A stretch of DNA of 64,000 nucleotides from Flavipsychrobacter sp. (GCA_017849575.1 JAFIGV010000010.1:1-64000), one strand, 5' to 3'; positions 25,994 through 35,768 are shown, numbered from the stretch's first letter. Notes: generated by a model from the letters alone, not told the origin. Made by a program: numbers and translations.

Positions 25994-28849
25994 TCACATC
26001 AACGGTAGTACCACAACGAAAGCTCCGGACTGTTCTCCGTAACGCACCGTGTCTTTTCCCAGCAACCGGTATCGCATACTGATGTTTGCAAGACCTATCC
26101 CTGCGCCGCGTTCCTTACTCGCCTTGGGTTGCAGCGGGTTGGTTACAGTCAGATTTTTCTCATCGGCAAATATCCTGATATTCAGTGGCTTTACGACAGA
26201 GACAATATTGTGTTTTAAAGCGTTTTCTATAAGCATTTGCAAAGCCAGTGGAACAATACGCGCAGTACGCATTACCTGGGGAGGTACATCCCACTGAAGG
26301 CTGATGGCCTCTCCAAACCTTGTCTTCTGGATGTACATGTAGTTATCTATGATGCCGAACTCATCTTCAAGACTGATCAGGTCCTGATCTTTGAAGGAGA
26401 GCATATTGCGATATAAGTCTGAAAGATGCACCGTATAATCCACCGCAGCTTCTTTGTTTTCCTCAATAATATTGACGAGGGTGTTCAGGCTGTTGAATAA
26501 AAAATGTGGATTCACCTGGCTCTTCAGGTATTCATGTTCATAAATAAGGTGCTCTTTTTGGAGCAAAGCAAGCTTGGTAATATTTCGTTCCCTCAACGTA
26601 ATGTAGGCATAAATGGCGCCCCCAAGCAGTATCAATACCGCTACGATAAAGCCGGGCGTCTTCCAGAATGGCCGGGTGATGGAAAAACGATAAAGAGCTT
26701 CTGGTGCGCGCGAGAAGTCGGCAGACAAAGAAGCTTGTACATGAAAGGTATAGGAGCCCGGCAACAACTGGACAAAGGATACGGCTTCATCGCTTGTGTA
26801 AGTCCAGTTGGTGTCGTGGTTATCCAGCTTGTAGCGATAATTCAGCCGTTCGGGATTGGCGAAGCTGGAACTCGTGTACCGGAAAGAAATGTGGTTTTCA
26901 TCATGAGCGAAGAGATGCCGCTGCGCATCAATGCGTTTGTTGAACAGGCTCACCTGATCTATTTGCAGGGCGGGACTGATAGAATAGGTATGCGGCTGAT
27001 TCTCGAACCAGATGAGTCCGTGTTCATAAGGTACGATCACCCTTCCCTCGCGCGTACGGGCGATGCAATTGGGAGAAGTAAGAAGGGAATCGATATGAAC
27101 CCCGAGCCTGCGATTGAAATGCCGGAATGTTCCGCTATTGGGGTACCACATGTCAATGCCCTCTTCTGCTGCGAGGATCACTTGTCCGGTAGCATTGGCA
27201 GCCACGGCGAATACATTCGTGTTCTGAATGCCCTGAGTCTTCGAAAACTGCTTCCAGCTTCCGTTGCGAAAGCGAAAAACACCTTTTTCAAGTGTACCGG
27301 CCCAAATGGAACCCTGGGCATCTTCGGTGAGGGCATAGACCACATCACTGGTAAGTCCCTGCTCATTCTTCCAGGTCTGATAATGCTTACCATCAAATCT
27401 ACAGACGCCGCCACCATCGGTGGCCATCCATACCCGTCCCTCCCGGTCTGCGAACAACTGGTAAACATAGTCGCTGCCAATGCCGGATGCTTTGTTATGA
27501 TGGCGAACCAATACAGGATGAGACAGGTCTGACGGATTCATCTGCATTTCCTCAACTCCGTTCAGGCTGGCAATCCATAGTTTATTTCCTGCCCTCGCAA
27601 TACTGAGGATATGACTCCCTTCAATGGTGGAGGTTCCGTGCACCGGTTTCAGTGTATTTTGTGAATATACGTAAAGACCCTCTCCGAAGGTGCCGAGCCA
27701 GATCGTTCCGGCTGCATCTACGGTGACGCAACTGATCGATGCTTGTGTTTGCAGCAATTTTTTAAGACCATAGGGTTCTGCCGCAACAAGTTGATAAAGT
27801 GCATTTCCCATAGCAAGAAAAACCGCGCTGTCGCCGGCGGCAGCCACCGCTGTGAGCTCCCGAAACCGATAATCGGGCGAAGGCAAACGGAGGGTCATGG
27901 CATAGTTTGCCGTGCTCATGGCCAGTCCGCTGTTGGTAGCCATCCAGATATTTCCTGTTGCATCTGCAGCCAGCTTACCGGGCTTTACGAGACCGCAATC
28001 GTAAGCAGACACCGTTACGGGACCTGCCGCCGTTTGCACATGCAGCAAATGCCTGTCTTCTGTACTGACCCAACATTCACCGCTGTCTGATGGTAAAATA
28101 TCATTTACCTGTCCCCACGGCCAATCGTCTGCCTGCGTTGCAGATACCAACTGTTTTTTCGAGGCATCATACAATGCCCAGCCGCCGGCCTGCGTGCCGA
28201 TCCATGCGCGGGACTTTCCCGCGGGGCGAAGCACCCGAACAATGTTATCCGGCAGGCCATCTGCAGTGGTCATCACCTTTACCGTAAGCTTTCCGTTTTG
28301 CAGGGAAACTCTGTTCATGCCCCGGTCGGTAGCCAACAACAACTCATCTGCGACCAGACATGCATCGTACACAAAATTGTCTGACAAGCCTGTGGTGGCA
28401 TTCAGGTGGTATGATATTCCTCCTCCCATGATGTACACACCTTCATCTTCTGTACACAGATACATCAGAGCTTCACTACCTCGTATTGCCGTGATGGCGG
28501 AAGACGGATGTACCGCTGCGGAATTCAGCCATTCGATCTTATTGCCGCGAAGCCGCCCCGCTGTGCCATCGCGCAGCCCAATCCAGATGGAGCCACTCAC
28601 CTCGCCCACACAAGTCACCGGCCTTTTTAGGGTGTCTGAGATATGTATAAAGCTCCGGCCATTGTACCGGTACAAACCATTGTCGGTAGCCAGCCAGAGA
28701 AACCGGCCGGAGGCAAAACACAAGTCATTTACGCGAACAGGCGCGGCATTTTCATTTAACCAAAGCTCCTTGATGAAAGGTTGTTGCGCGATAACGCTTG
28801 TGGTGATAAAAAAAAGAATGATGAGCAAAACAGAACGCATAGACATCAT
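25994..28849 (-). CDS. Propeller-type sensor histidine kinase (Reg_prop/Y_Y_Y/LytS-type)
   Basis: The 951-residue kinase has a signal peptide (about 1-21) and about 600 residues of two-component-regulator propeller repeats (NGLYRYNGRSF, GTLEKGVFRFRNGSW, DREGRVWMATDGGGV). A Y_Y_Y domain follows near 640-715 and one membrane segment at about 730-750. The intracellular His_kinase domain has QVNPHFLFNSLNTLVNIIEE near residue 785 and an ATPase box GIGLANISMRYRLL near the end. A large periplasmic sensor would therefore signal to the LytTR regulator downstream. Its start overlaps the YceI stop (ATGA), so YceI and the sensor are translationally coupled. The ligand is unknown. Confidence 0.93.
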   Translation of the reverse strand: MMSMRSVLLIILFFITTSVIAQQPFIKELWLNENAAPVRVNDLCFASGRFLWLATDNGLYRYNGRSFIHISDTLKRPVTCVGEVSGSIWIGLRDGTAGRLRGNKIEWLNSAAVHPSSAITAIRGSEALMYLCTEDEGVYIMGGGISYHLNATTGLSDNFVYDACLVADELLLATDRGMNRVSLQNGKLTVKVMTTADGLPDNIVRVLRPAGKSRAWIGTQAGGWALYDASKKQLVSATQADDWPWGQVNDILPSDSGECWVSTEDRHLLHVQTAAGPVTVSAYDCGLVKPGKLAADATGNIWMATNSGLAMSTANYAMTLRLPSPDYRFRELTAVAAAGDSAVFLAMGNALYQLVAAEPYGLKKLLQTQASISCVTVDAAGTIWLGTFGEGLYVYSQNTLKPVHGTSTIEGSHILSIARAGNKLWIASLNGVEEMQMNPSDLSHPVLVRHHNKASGIGSDYVYQLFADREGRVWMATDGGGVCRFDGKHYQTWKNEQGLTSDVVYALTEDAQGSIWAGTLEKGVFRFRNGSWKQFSKTQGIQNTNVFAVAANATGQVILAAEEGIDMWYPNSGTFRHFNRRLGVHIDSLLTSPNCIARTREGRVIVPYEHGLIWFENQPHTYSISPALQIDQVSLFNKRIDAQRHLFAHDENHISFRYTSSSFANPERLNYRYKLDNHDTNWTYTSDEAVSFVQLLPGSYTFHVQASLSADFSRAPEALYRFSITRPFWKTPGFIVAVLILLGGAIYAYITLRERNITKLALLQKEHLIYEHEYLKSQVNPHFLFNSLNTLVNIIEENKEAAVDYTVHLSDLYRNMLSFKDQDLISLEDEFGIIDNYMYIQKTRFGEAISLQWDVPPQVMRTARIVPLALQMLIENALKHNIVSVVKPLNIRIFADEKNLTVTNPLQPKASKERGAGIGLANISMRYRLLGKDTVRYGEQSGAFVVVLPLM

Positions 28850-29394
28850 TTCCGGGCTACCATCGTTATTTGTACACTCACCTTAATTTCCGGCGACAAT
28901 TTGTTATTCACCACCATTGGGATTTTGATATTATAGTCTGCCAGCAATACAGAAAACTCTGCATGAATGTGCAGGACGCCACGTTCGGACTTAATAGTGG
29001 AGCGAATGATGCGCTCCTGCTCTATGCCGTGTATCTTCAGTTTGCCTTTGGTGCGCACGGTGTAACTGCCCTCTCGCAGCAAGTCGTCGTCTTCAATAAT
29101 CTTCCCTACAAAACTCGCCTCCGGGTAGAAAACTGTTTCCAGATAGTTTTCGTTGAAGTGTTCCCGCTGTAAGGGGCTGTTAAATCCCTTAAAGGAGCTG
29201 ATACCTATTTTAAATGCAAACGTTTTTCGCTGCACATCGAGCACACCGGCCAGCGATTTTGATACAGCTTCAATAAGTTCTTTGGGGGCGTTCGAAAAAA
29301 AACTCACCTCCGCCTGCTGCACTTCAAAGATAGCCTGTGCCTGTGTGGGCAAGCCACCCATCATCAAGAGAGAAAAAAACAAAAGCCTTAGCAT
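28846..29394 (-). CDS. YceI family protein coupled to a sensor kinase
   Basis: The 182-residue exported protein has a signal peptide (about 1-19) and YceI features (FEVQQAEVSFFSNAPKELIE, SPLQREHFNENYLETVFYPE, YNIKIPMVVNNKL). It is paralogous to the YceI at 23634-24179. The stop codon overlaps the start of the sensor kinase (28846-28849), so it is co-translated with the sensor. It could present or sense a lipid-like signal for that kinase. This is inference from the arrangement. Confidence 0.9.
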   Translation of the reverse strand: MLRLLFFSLLMMGGLPTQAQAIFEVQQAEVSFFSNAPKELIEAVSKSLAGVLDVQRKTFAFKIGISSFKGFNSPLQREHFNENYLETVFYPEASFVGKIIEDDDLLREGSYTVRTKGKLKIHGIEQERIIRSTIKSERGVLHIHAEFSVLLADYNIKIPMVVNNKLSPEIKVSVQITMVARK

Positions 29395-29455
29395 CAGCCG
29401 GATATAGATTTTCAGCTATGCTCCGAAACTACAAAAAAATGCTGCATCTGTCGAT

Positions 29456-30218
29456 CTACTGCTCGAGCCATCGCCTGAAGGCTGCCGCCTTTTCTTTGCT
29501 GATCACGATTTCGGGCAGCGCCGGTGTTTTCATTTTCAGCAATATTTTCCCCGATTCCTCTGAGCGTATGCTTTCGATAAAGGGCAATTGAATGATGAAT
29601 TGCCTGTTGGCTCTGAAGAAAACAGCCGGATCGATAAGCTCTTCAATTTCATCGAGCGAACGATAGTCGGTGATGAACTTCCGGCCATCCTTATGCAGCA
29701 AAAAAATAATCTCGTCCTTAGTGAAGGCCGCCACTTCGACAACCGATATCAGCGAAAAGATTTCGCCCGGAGTGCACTGTAAAGCGCTCTTTGAATCTTT
29801 TACTGTTTTGAAAATTCTCAAACAGTCCGGCAATCTGCCGGAGGTATGTTTCATTGCCAAATTTCTGCCGGAGAAAATGAAACTTATCGAGTGCTGATTT
29901 TAGCTCGGTTTTGTCCACAGGTTTGAGCAGATAGTCAATGCTGTTTACTTTAAATGCGCGGATAGCATATTCATTGTAGGCAGTGGTAAAAATAATGGGA
30001 CACGCGATGTTTCCACCGGTGAAGATGTCGAGACTTATCCCGTCAGCGAGTTGTATATCGGAGAGAATAAGATCGAAAGAATCGGAAGACAAACGTTCCC
30101 GCGCGGCCACCACGGTAGCCACCGGGCCTTCGATCTGTGCTGAAGGTTCCAGTGCCAGCAAGGTTTTTATAAGGCTTTGCGCCACCATGGGTTCATCTTC
30201 CAAAAGCAATACTTTCAT
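29456..30218 (-). pseudogene. LytTR response regulator split by a one-base frameshift
   Basis: The receiver part (from 30218; MKVLLLEDEPMVAQSL, phosphoacceptor Asp in DLILSDIQLADG, Lys in YLLKPVDKTE) runs in one frame to about residue 150, then turns to nonsense. The LytTR part continues one frame away and ends at 29456 (SVVEVAAFTKDEIIFLL, FFRANRQFIIQL). Dropping one C from TCCGGGCGAAAT near 29766-29770 restores a continuous 253-residue protein, because the locus is 763 nt, or 254 codons plus one base. It follows the LytS kinase at 30294-31376 and should be its partner. It may be a true pseudogene, a sequencing error or, less likely, programmed frameshifting. Confidence 0.9.
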
Positions 30219-30293
30219 ACTTGTACATTTTACATTTTTGCACCTGAAGCTTGCTTTGCTGCAATGGTGCGCGATAAAATGAGCTTTACCATC

Positions 30294-31376
30294 TCAAATC
30301 TCTATCAGCGGCAGCTTGATCCTAAAATACTCCGGCCCTTCCTCTACCATCAGCGGCCTGTCGGTCAGAAAAGTGTACAACTGTTGTAGCTGTGCGAGCC
30401 CCTGCCCGTTGGATGTTTCAATCTGCCGGCGCAGTTGTTTGTTATTGTGCACCACCATATATTCTCCTTCATCCCGTATCACGATGTTTAGAGGTTGGTC
30501 CGGCTGCGTGATATTGTGTTTGATGGCATTGTCTATCAGCATTTGTAGGGTAACCATCACGATTCCTTTTTCACTTGCCGGCTTCGAAACAGAACATTGC
30601 ACCGACAAGCCGCGCTGGTAACGCACCTTAAGCAATTCCAGATAGTGATGGATAAATTCCAGCTCTTCGTCTACGCTCACCACCTCGCTTTCGTGGTGCT
30701 GCAACACATAACGGTACACTTTAGACATATGCCGCACAAACTCTGAGGCAAGCTCGGGATGCGTCTGAATGAGTCCGTCGAGCGAACTGAGTGTATTGAA
30801 CAAATAATGAGGGTTGACCTGGTTGCGCAACTGATGATACTGCAGATTCATTTTCTCCCGTTCCAGCCCGGCTGCCTGCACCTCCAGTCTTGCGCGTTCT
30901 TCAACAGACTGCTGCCAGTTCTTGAAAAAGTAGCCCGCATAAAAACTGAAGTTGAATAAAATGATCACCACCACAAACATCATAATGAGCAACGCAATGA
31001 CCTGCTTGTTCACAAAGCTGGGCATATACGGACGCGCATATGTGAAGAGCAGCGCGATAATCGGCGACAACAGAAACAATACGATCATTACCTGAATGAA
31101 CACCCGTTGCAAGGGTCCATTCTCAAAAGGGATAACGCGTTCCAGCCGGTCATTTAGCCAGCGTATCAGATGCCAGATCATGATCAGGGCAGCCGACTGA
31201 CTGAAGAAACTGAGCAGATGCTGCCACCACGCCCAGTCGAGCATGAAAATGCGTACCCACATAATGGCAAAGGAAAACAACACAATAAGGAAATAGGGCG
31301 TGATCCGGTATTGCACCAGATCTATCTTTTTCTGCTGACGGTTGGGAGGCACAGTATGTGGGCGATTGCTATACAC
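30294..31376 (-). CDS. LytS-type sensor histidine kinase
   Basis: The 360-residue kinase has four N-terminal membrane segments between about residues 26 and 165 (for example YFLIVLFSFAIMWVRIFML and VIALLIMMFVVVIILFNFSF). The cytoplasmic His_kinase domain contains NQVNPHYLFNTLSSLDGLI near residue 190. The ATPase part has NAIKHNIT and NGQGLAQLQQLYTFL. It has no periplasmic sensory domain, so it probably senses a membrane signal. It lies directly downstream of an ABC efflux operon and upstream of the frameshifted LytTR regulator. Confidence 0.93.
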   Translation of the reverse strand: MYSNRPHTVPPNRQQKKIDLVQYRITPYFLIVLFSFAIMWVRIFMLDWAWWQHLLSFFSQSAALIMIWHLIRWLNDRLERVIPFENGPLQRVFIQVMIVLFLLSPIIALLFTYARPYMPSFVNKQVIALLIMMFVVVIILFNFSFYAGYFFKNWQQSVEERARLEVQAAGLEREKMNLQYHQLRNQVNPHYLFNTLSSLDGLIQTHPELASEFVRHMSKVYRYVLQHHESEVVSVDEELEFIHHYLELLKVRYQRGLSVQCSVSKPASEKGIVMVTLQMLIDNAIKHNITQPDQPLNIVIRDEGEYMVVHNNKQLRRQIETSNGQGLAQLQQLYTFLTDRPLMVEEGPEYFRIKLPLIEI

Positions 31377-31392
31377 AAGTTACAAATAGAGA

Positions 31393-32121
31393 TTAAACCG
31401 ATTTCGGAAAATGTGTTCCGACAATATTGCCATCCTCCATCTCGATGATCCGATCGGAGCCGTTTGCAAAATCCGAATCGTGGGTAACAGTGATGATCGT
31501 CTGACTATTCTCTTCCGCAAGGCTTCGGAAAATGTCAAAGACTCTTTGCGAATTGGCCTTATCCAGATTTCCCGTAGGTTCGTCGCCCATGATAATGGCC
31601 GGATCATTGACCAGCGCACGGGCTATGGCCACACGCTGCTGCTGACCGCCCGAGAGCCTGGACGCATGCTTGTGCGCGTAGGCGTCCATTCCCACCAGCT
31701 TTAGCTTGTACATGGCTCTTTCTTCAACCTCAGCAGCACTGTATTTTCCCAGCTTCAGACCGGGCATCATGACGTTTTTTAGCGCAGTGAATTCCGGCAG
31801 CAGATAGTGGAACTGAAAGACGAAACCCAGATGCTCGTTGCGGAAACGGCTTAGCTCATTCTGAGACTTGCCGGTAAGCAATTCATCGCGTATGGTCAGC
31901 TTGCCTTCATAGTCCGTGTCCATGGTAGAAAGGATGTAAAGCAAAGTGCTTTTACCGCATCCTGACTTGCCGATGATAGAAAGAAATTCGCCCTGCTTCA
32001 CCTCAAAGCTCACGCCTTTCAGCACCTTAAATTTTTCGGGCTCGTAGAAATACTTCACCAGATGCTCTGCCTTCAGCACAGCGGGCTTTTCAAAACGTTC
32101 TGAACTGTTGATCTTTTCCAT
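31393..32121 (-). CDS. ABC transporter ATP-binding protein (MacB/LolD type)
   Basis: The 242-residue ATPase has Walker A GKSGCGKST (about 52-60), a Q-loop (VFQFHYLLPEF), the signature LSGGQQQRVAIARAL and Walker B IIMGDEPTG, with the switch His in VTHDSDFA. It belongs to the MacB/LolD/FtsE group, which works with FtsX-like permeases rather than classic solute importers. It lies 5 bp downstream of the permease gene at 32127-33389 and completes a tripartite MacAB-TolC-like pump. Confidence 0.95.
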   Translation of the reverse strand: MEKINSSERFEKPAVLKAEHLVKYFYEPEKFKVLKGVSFEVKQGEFLSIIGKSGCGKSTLLYILSTMDTDYEGKLTIRDELLTGKSQNELSRFRNEHLGFVFQFHYLLPEFTALKNVMMPGLKLGKYSAAEVEERAMYKLKLVGMDAYAHKHASRLSGGQQQRVAIARALVNDPAIIMGDEPTGNLDKANSQRVFDIFRSLAEENSQTIITVTHDSDFANGSDRIIEMEDGNIVGTHFPKSV

Positions 32122-32126
32122 GGTGC

Positions 32127-33389
32127 TTACCCCCTGATGATTTGAACAGGATCAATTGATGCGGCTTTTCGCGAAGGGAAGTATCCGGCAAACAATGTGG
32201 TGAGAAAACCGAAGAGCATACCAAAGCCATAATGTACCGGACGGAAATTCACGGGAAAAGTTTCGATGCGAAAAAAGCTGGCCTCCGGAAAGGGCGTAAT
32301 GGAAAGCAGATAACTGAACAAAAAACCGATCAGCAAACCCAGCAAACCACCGGCCACGCCAATCATCAAAGACTGTAGCAGAAAAATAGCGGTGATGTCC
32401 TTGCCAGCAAAGCCGGTTGCTTTGAGTATGGCAATGTCTTTCATTTTATTGATGATGTTCATGTTCATGATATTGTAGATCCCGAAGCCAGCCACGGTAA
32501 GCAACGTAACACAAACCACAGCGGTGAGCATATTCCGGATCTTATCACCGGCCAGTATCGACGCATTTGCTTTCTCCCAGTCTTCTATGGTCACATTTTT
32601 CAGCTCTGCTTCCAGTTTTTCACGAAAGGCAAGTGCATCATAGACGTTTTTCATTTTGATGTTCAGATCGGTGATGTAGGACGGATCCTTTTGCAGAATT
32701 TTCTGAACCGTGCCAAGTGTGGCATAGCTTCGGCTCTCGTCGTAGGCGGTGATACCAAAAGAAAATATTCCGACCACCTTAAGGTTGAAGTTGTTTCCAT
32801 CGGGCGTTGTTACACTCACCCGGTCCCCTTCGCTTACGCCCATTTTTTGCGCCAGCCCTTTCCCCATCACAATGACATCAGATCCTTTCATGAGGTTTTC
32901 CAGCGCTCCTTCATCCATTTTTTCGTCCAGGTTAAACAGAGTGCTTTGCTTTTGAATATCGATGCCGGATATGGTGCCGGGTATCTGAACAGGCCCGTTA
33001 TTGAAAAACACCTGTGAGGTGACCTGCGGCGCTACACCCAGCACTCTGGGATCGTTTTCTATCTGCCGCATATAACGAAAACCGTCCTTGATATTGGGAA
33101 GTTCGTTCTTAGGCCGCTGATGCATGACTACATGCCAATCGTTACTACCGGCGGGGTGATGCTCAGAAATGATTTTATCATCCCTTATTTCGATAGGCTT
33201 GTAGATTCGGACATGCGGTGTATTATCCATGGCCATATCCTCAAGAAACTGATTGACACCCGTCATAAAACTGATCATGATGATGAACATAGAGATGCCA
33301 AAAGTGACCCCAAGCATTGCAATCAGCGTTTGCTTTTTCTTGGTGACCAGGTGAGTGATGGCGATCTGAAAAGCGAGTGTCCAATTCAT
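32127..33389 (-). CDS. MacB/FtsX-like ABC transporter permease
   Basis: The 420-residue permease has four membrane segments. One is at about 20-45 (TLIAMLGVTFGISMFIIMIS), then a large periplasmic MacB_PCD domain, then three near 285-410 (TAVVCVTLLTVAGFGIYNIM and others). The protein ends PSRKAASIDPVQIIRG, a typical FtsX/MacB C-terminus. It is coupled to the adaptor gene by a 4-base overlap (33386-33389). Substrates may be lipoproteins, peptides or small toxic molecules. Confidence 0.93.
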   Translation of the reverse strand: MNWTLAFQIAITHLVTKKKQTLIAMLGVTFGISMFIIMISFMTGVNQFLEDMAMDNTPHVRIYKPIEIRDDKIISEHHPAGSNDWHVVMHQRPKNELPNIKDGFRYMRQIENDPRVLGVAPQVTSQVFFNNGPVQIPGTISGIDIQKQSTLFNLDEKMDEGALENLMKGSDVIVMGKGLAQKMGVSEGDRVSVTTPDGNNFNLKVVGIFSFGITAYDESRSYATLGTVQKILQKDPSYITDLNIKMKNVYDALAFREKLEAELKNVTIEDWEKANASILAGDKIRNMLTAVVCVTLLTVAGFGIYNIMNMNIINKMKDIAILKATGFAGKDITAIFLLQSLMIGVAGGLLGLLIGFLFSYLLSITPFPEASFFRIETFPVNFRPVHYGFGMLFGFLTTLFAGYFPSRKAASIDPVQIIRG

Positions 33390-34477
33390 GGCGCAACAAT
33401 TACGGTAGTTTCTTTTGTGATGCCTCCGGTGATTTCGACGTACTGTTCGTCTTCAATGCCGGTTTGCACTTTTACCTTTTGCTTTTTGCCTTCCTTTTCT
33501 ATCCACAAGCTATCTCCTTTCATCACGGCAGCGCGCGGCAATACGTTCACCATCTTATTTTCGGCCACCACGATATTCGCTTCAAGGTTGAGACCGTACA
33601 TCTCGCCCGGCAATGGATCGTCAAACACGGCATCAACCCGAAAGGATTGCTCCACCTTACTCAGCAACGGATAGACCTTGCTGATATGCGCCTGAAAAAT
33701 TTTATCCGGCCACGCATCCATGCTGATCAGCACCTTTTGTCCGGGGAATATTTTGTTGAGATCATCTTCATCGACCATCAGCTTTGCGAACATCTTTCCG
33801 GCGCCGATCAAAGCAACAGGCTGGTTGGGCGACACCAGATCGCCGGGCTTTTTGTAGATATCGTAAACCGTCCCGTCAACAAAGCTTCTTAGCCGTCCAT
33901 AGGCTGTCTGAGCTTCCGCCAGAGAAAGCTGATTTCTGGCTTGCTGCATCTGCAACGCACTGTTAAGCGACTGCTGCTCCAATCGTTGTTTCAGGTTTTG
34001 ATAATCCTTCAGCGAGCTTTGATACTGCAGGAAATAACGCTCATAATTCGACCGGGAAATAGCATTCTGATCAAACAGCGTTTTGTAGCGGATGTATTGC
34101 AGACTATCCTGCGTGGCTTTTATCCTGGCTACTTCCATTTGGCCACGCAGTTCTCTAAAGGCCGGGGCATCGTTGGCCACCACGGGTTTGGTATCCCGAA
34201 CTATGGCGAGTGCTCCGCGTTGCTGCGCATCTCTCACCTCACTCGTTAGCGTAAACATGAGCTGACCTCTCACAACGGTATCGCCTTCCTTGACCAAAGA
34301 CTGAGACAGGTAGCCATCAACACCCGACACTACTTTATACTCCTGCTCCGGCACCAGTATTCCCGAAGCATAGGCGGCCACTGTGAGCTGTTTTTGCTCC
34401 ATCTGTACACGTTCGCCACGTGTGCTGCATCCTGTGGCTGCTATCGCCACTGCGATCCATAAATAGTTCCTGATCAT
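33386..34477 (-). CDS. Periplasmic adaptor of a MacAB-like efflux pump (HlyD/MacA family)
   Basis: The 363-residue lipoprotein-like adaptor has a signal ending at Cys17 (AVAIAATGCSTRG). The lipoyl/barrel-sandwich halves are at about 45-75 (SGVDGYLSQSLVKEGDTVVR) and 205-235. A coiled-coil hairpin between them spans about 90-200 (QYQSSLKDYQNLKQRLEQQ). Beta-barrel and membrane-proximal domains follow. It lies 1 bp downstream of the TolC-like gene and overlaps the permease gene. Confidence 0.92.
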   Translation of the reverse strand: MIRNYLWIAVAIAATGCSTRGERVQMEQKQLTVAAYASGILVPEQEYKVVSGVDGYLSQSLVKEGDTVVRGQLMFTLTSEVRDAQQRGALAIVRDTKPVVANDAPAFRELRGQMEVARIKATQDSLQYIRYKTLFDQNAISRSNYERYFLQYQSSLKDYQNLKQRLEQQSLNSALQMQQARNQLSLAEAQTAYGRLRSFVDGTVYDIYKKPGDLVSPNQPVALIGAGKMFAKLMVDEDDLNKIFPGQKVLISMDAWPDKIFQAHISKVYPLLSKVEQSFRVDAVFDDPLPGEMYGLNLEANIVVAENKMVNVLPRAAVMKGDSLWIEKEGKKQKVKVQTGIEDEQYVEITGGITKETTVIVAP

Positions 34478-34478
34478 G

Positions 34479-35768
34479 TTAAAACTTTTGGGTAGTCAGC
34501 AGGTAATACAGTACACCATCTGCCAGGTTTTGCAAATAGTCCATACGAGCCCTGTTATAATCGAGAAATATATTGTTGAATTCATCAAACTCCATTACAT
34601 CTTCGTTCATGCTCAGCCGTGCAATCCGCAGGTTGTCCATCGCATTGTCGAGTTTGCCCTGCAGCACAGTGTTCTTCGCAAATGCGGTCTGATACTGAGA
34701 CAGCCAGTTGCGTTCCTGTTCCTGCAATTGTGCCGCCACTCTTTCTCTTTCCGCCTTAGCGGATTGCAGCAACAAGTCATTTTTTCGCCGCGCTGCCCGA
34801 TAATAATTTCCCTGAAACAAGGGCATATCGAGCCGCAGGTTAACATTGCTCACGTCGAAGGTCACATTGTTGCTTCCCGGTTGCAGTTTCGATTGCAAAT
34901 TGTAGGCGTATCGTCCGTTCAGGTTGAGCTTAGGCAGGGCACCACGCTTACTTTCCCGGAGGGCCAGACCTGCAACGGCCATTCGGGCCTCGGCCTCCAT
35001 CATTGCCGGCCTTTGCTCTAAGGGAGTTGCCGAATACAGAGGCTCCCAGTGAAAACCGGTCACAGCGTCGTTGACGGTTAAGGAGTCTACGCCCAGTAGG
35101 CGGTATAGTGCATAGGCAGCCTGCTGAAGGGCACGCTGGTAGCTGAGCGATGCAGCCGCAACATCCAGTTGCAGATTCTTTGCCCTGTGATAATCAGACG
35201 GGTTAAGTATTCCATTCTCCTTTCTGCGGTCCATCACCCGCATCAGTTCGTCTGTTGTGGCCAAATTCTCTGCATAGAGCGAGCAGACGTCGCGCATCAC
35301 TAAATATTGGTAGTAGGATTGGGCAAGTTGTAGGTGCAGATTTTCCAAAGCGGCCTTACTACTCCATCTTGCCTGGTCATATTGTGCTTTAGCCTTTCGT
35401 AACTGAGTCCATTTTTCAAGGTTGATGACCGGCATCGACAATTCCACACCGGTTGAAAAAACATAGGGCAGTCCGAACTGTGCTTTGAGGTAAGTGCCTG
35501 GTGCGCCGCCTAGTACTTCTGCCGGAATGACCTGCGTGGCAATGATCGGATAGTAATCGCCGGAGGCAAACACATTAATGCGTGGATAAATACCCGAGGC
35601 CTGAATGTTTACATCCTGCTGCGATATGGATGTCTGGAGCCGCGCCTGAAGGGCTGTTGCACTTTGCTGGTCAGCGTATTGGAGCAGGCTTTGCAGACTG
35701 CTGATCTGTATCTGAGCCTGAGCCCGGGAGCTGAAGCAGAGAAGAAATAAGAATCCGAAATATCGCAT
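34479..35768 (-). CDS. TolC family outer-membrane efflux protein
   Basis: The 429-residue exported protein (start MRYFGFLFLLCFSSRAQAQ, signal about 1-19) shows the two helical outer-membrane-efflux-protein repeats of TolC (ATALQARLQTSISQQDVNIQ; DLLLQSAKAERERVAAQLQE). Met at 35768 is preferred to the longer frame from 35810 because it begins a proper signal peptide. It is first in the TolC-MacA-permease-ATPase-kinase-regulator series. Confidence 0.93.
   Translation of the reverse strand: MRYFGFLFLLCFSSRAQAQIQISSLQSLLQYADQQSATALQARLQTSISQQDVNIQASGIYPRINVFASGDYYPIIATQVIPAEVLGGAPGTYLKAQFGLPYVFSTGVELSMPVINLEKWTQLRKAKAQYDQARWSSKAALENLHLQLAQSYYQYLVMRDVCSLYAENLATTDELMRVMDRRKENGILNPSDYHRAKNLQLDVAAASLSYQRALQQAAYALYRLLGVDSLTVNDAVTGFHWEPLYSATPLEQRPAMMEAEARMAVAGLALRESKRGALPKLNLNGRYAYNLQSKLQPGSNNVTFDVSNVNLRLDMPLFQGNYYRAARRKNDLLLQSAKAERERVAAQLQEQERNWLSQYQTAFAKNTVLQGKLDNAMDNLRIARLSMNEDVMEFDEFNNIFLDYNRARMDYLQNLADGVLYYLLTTQKF

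Noticed and set aside
26504-27532. 342-codon plus-strand frame opposite the propeller sensor kinase
   Set aside because: It is antisense to the Reg_prop repeats and has no recognisable fold.
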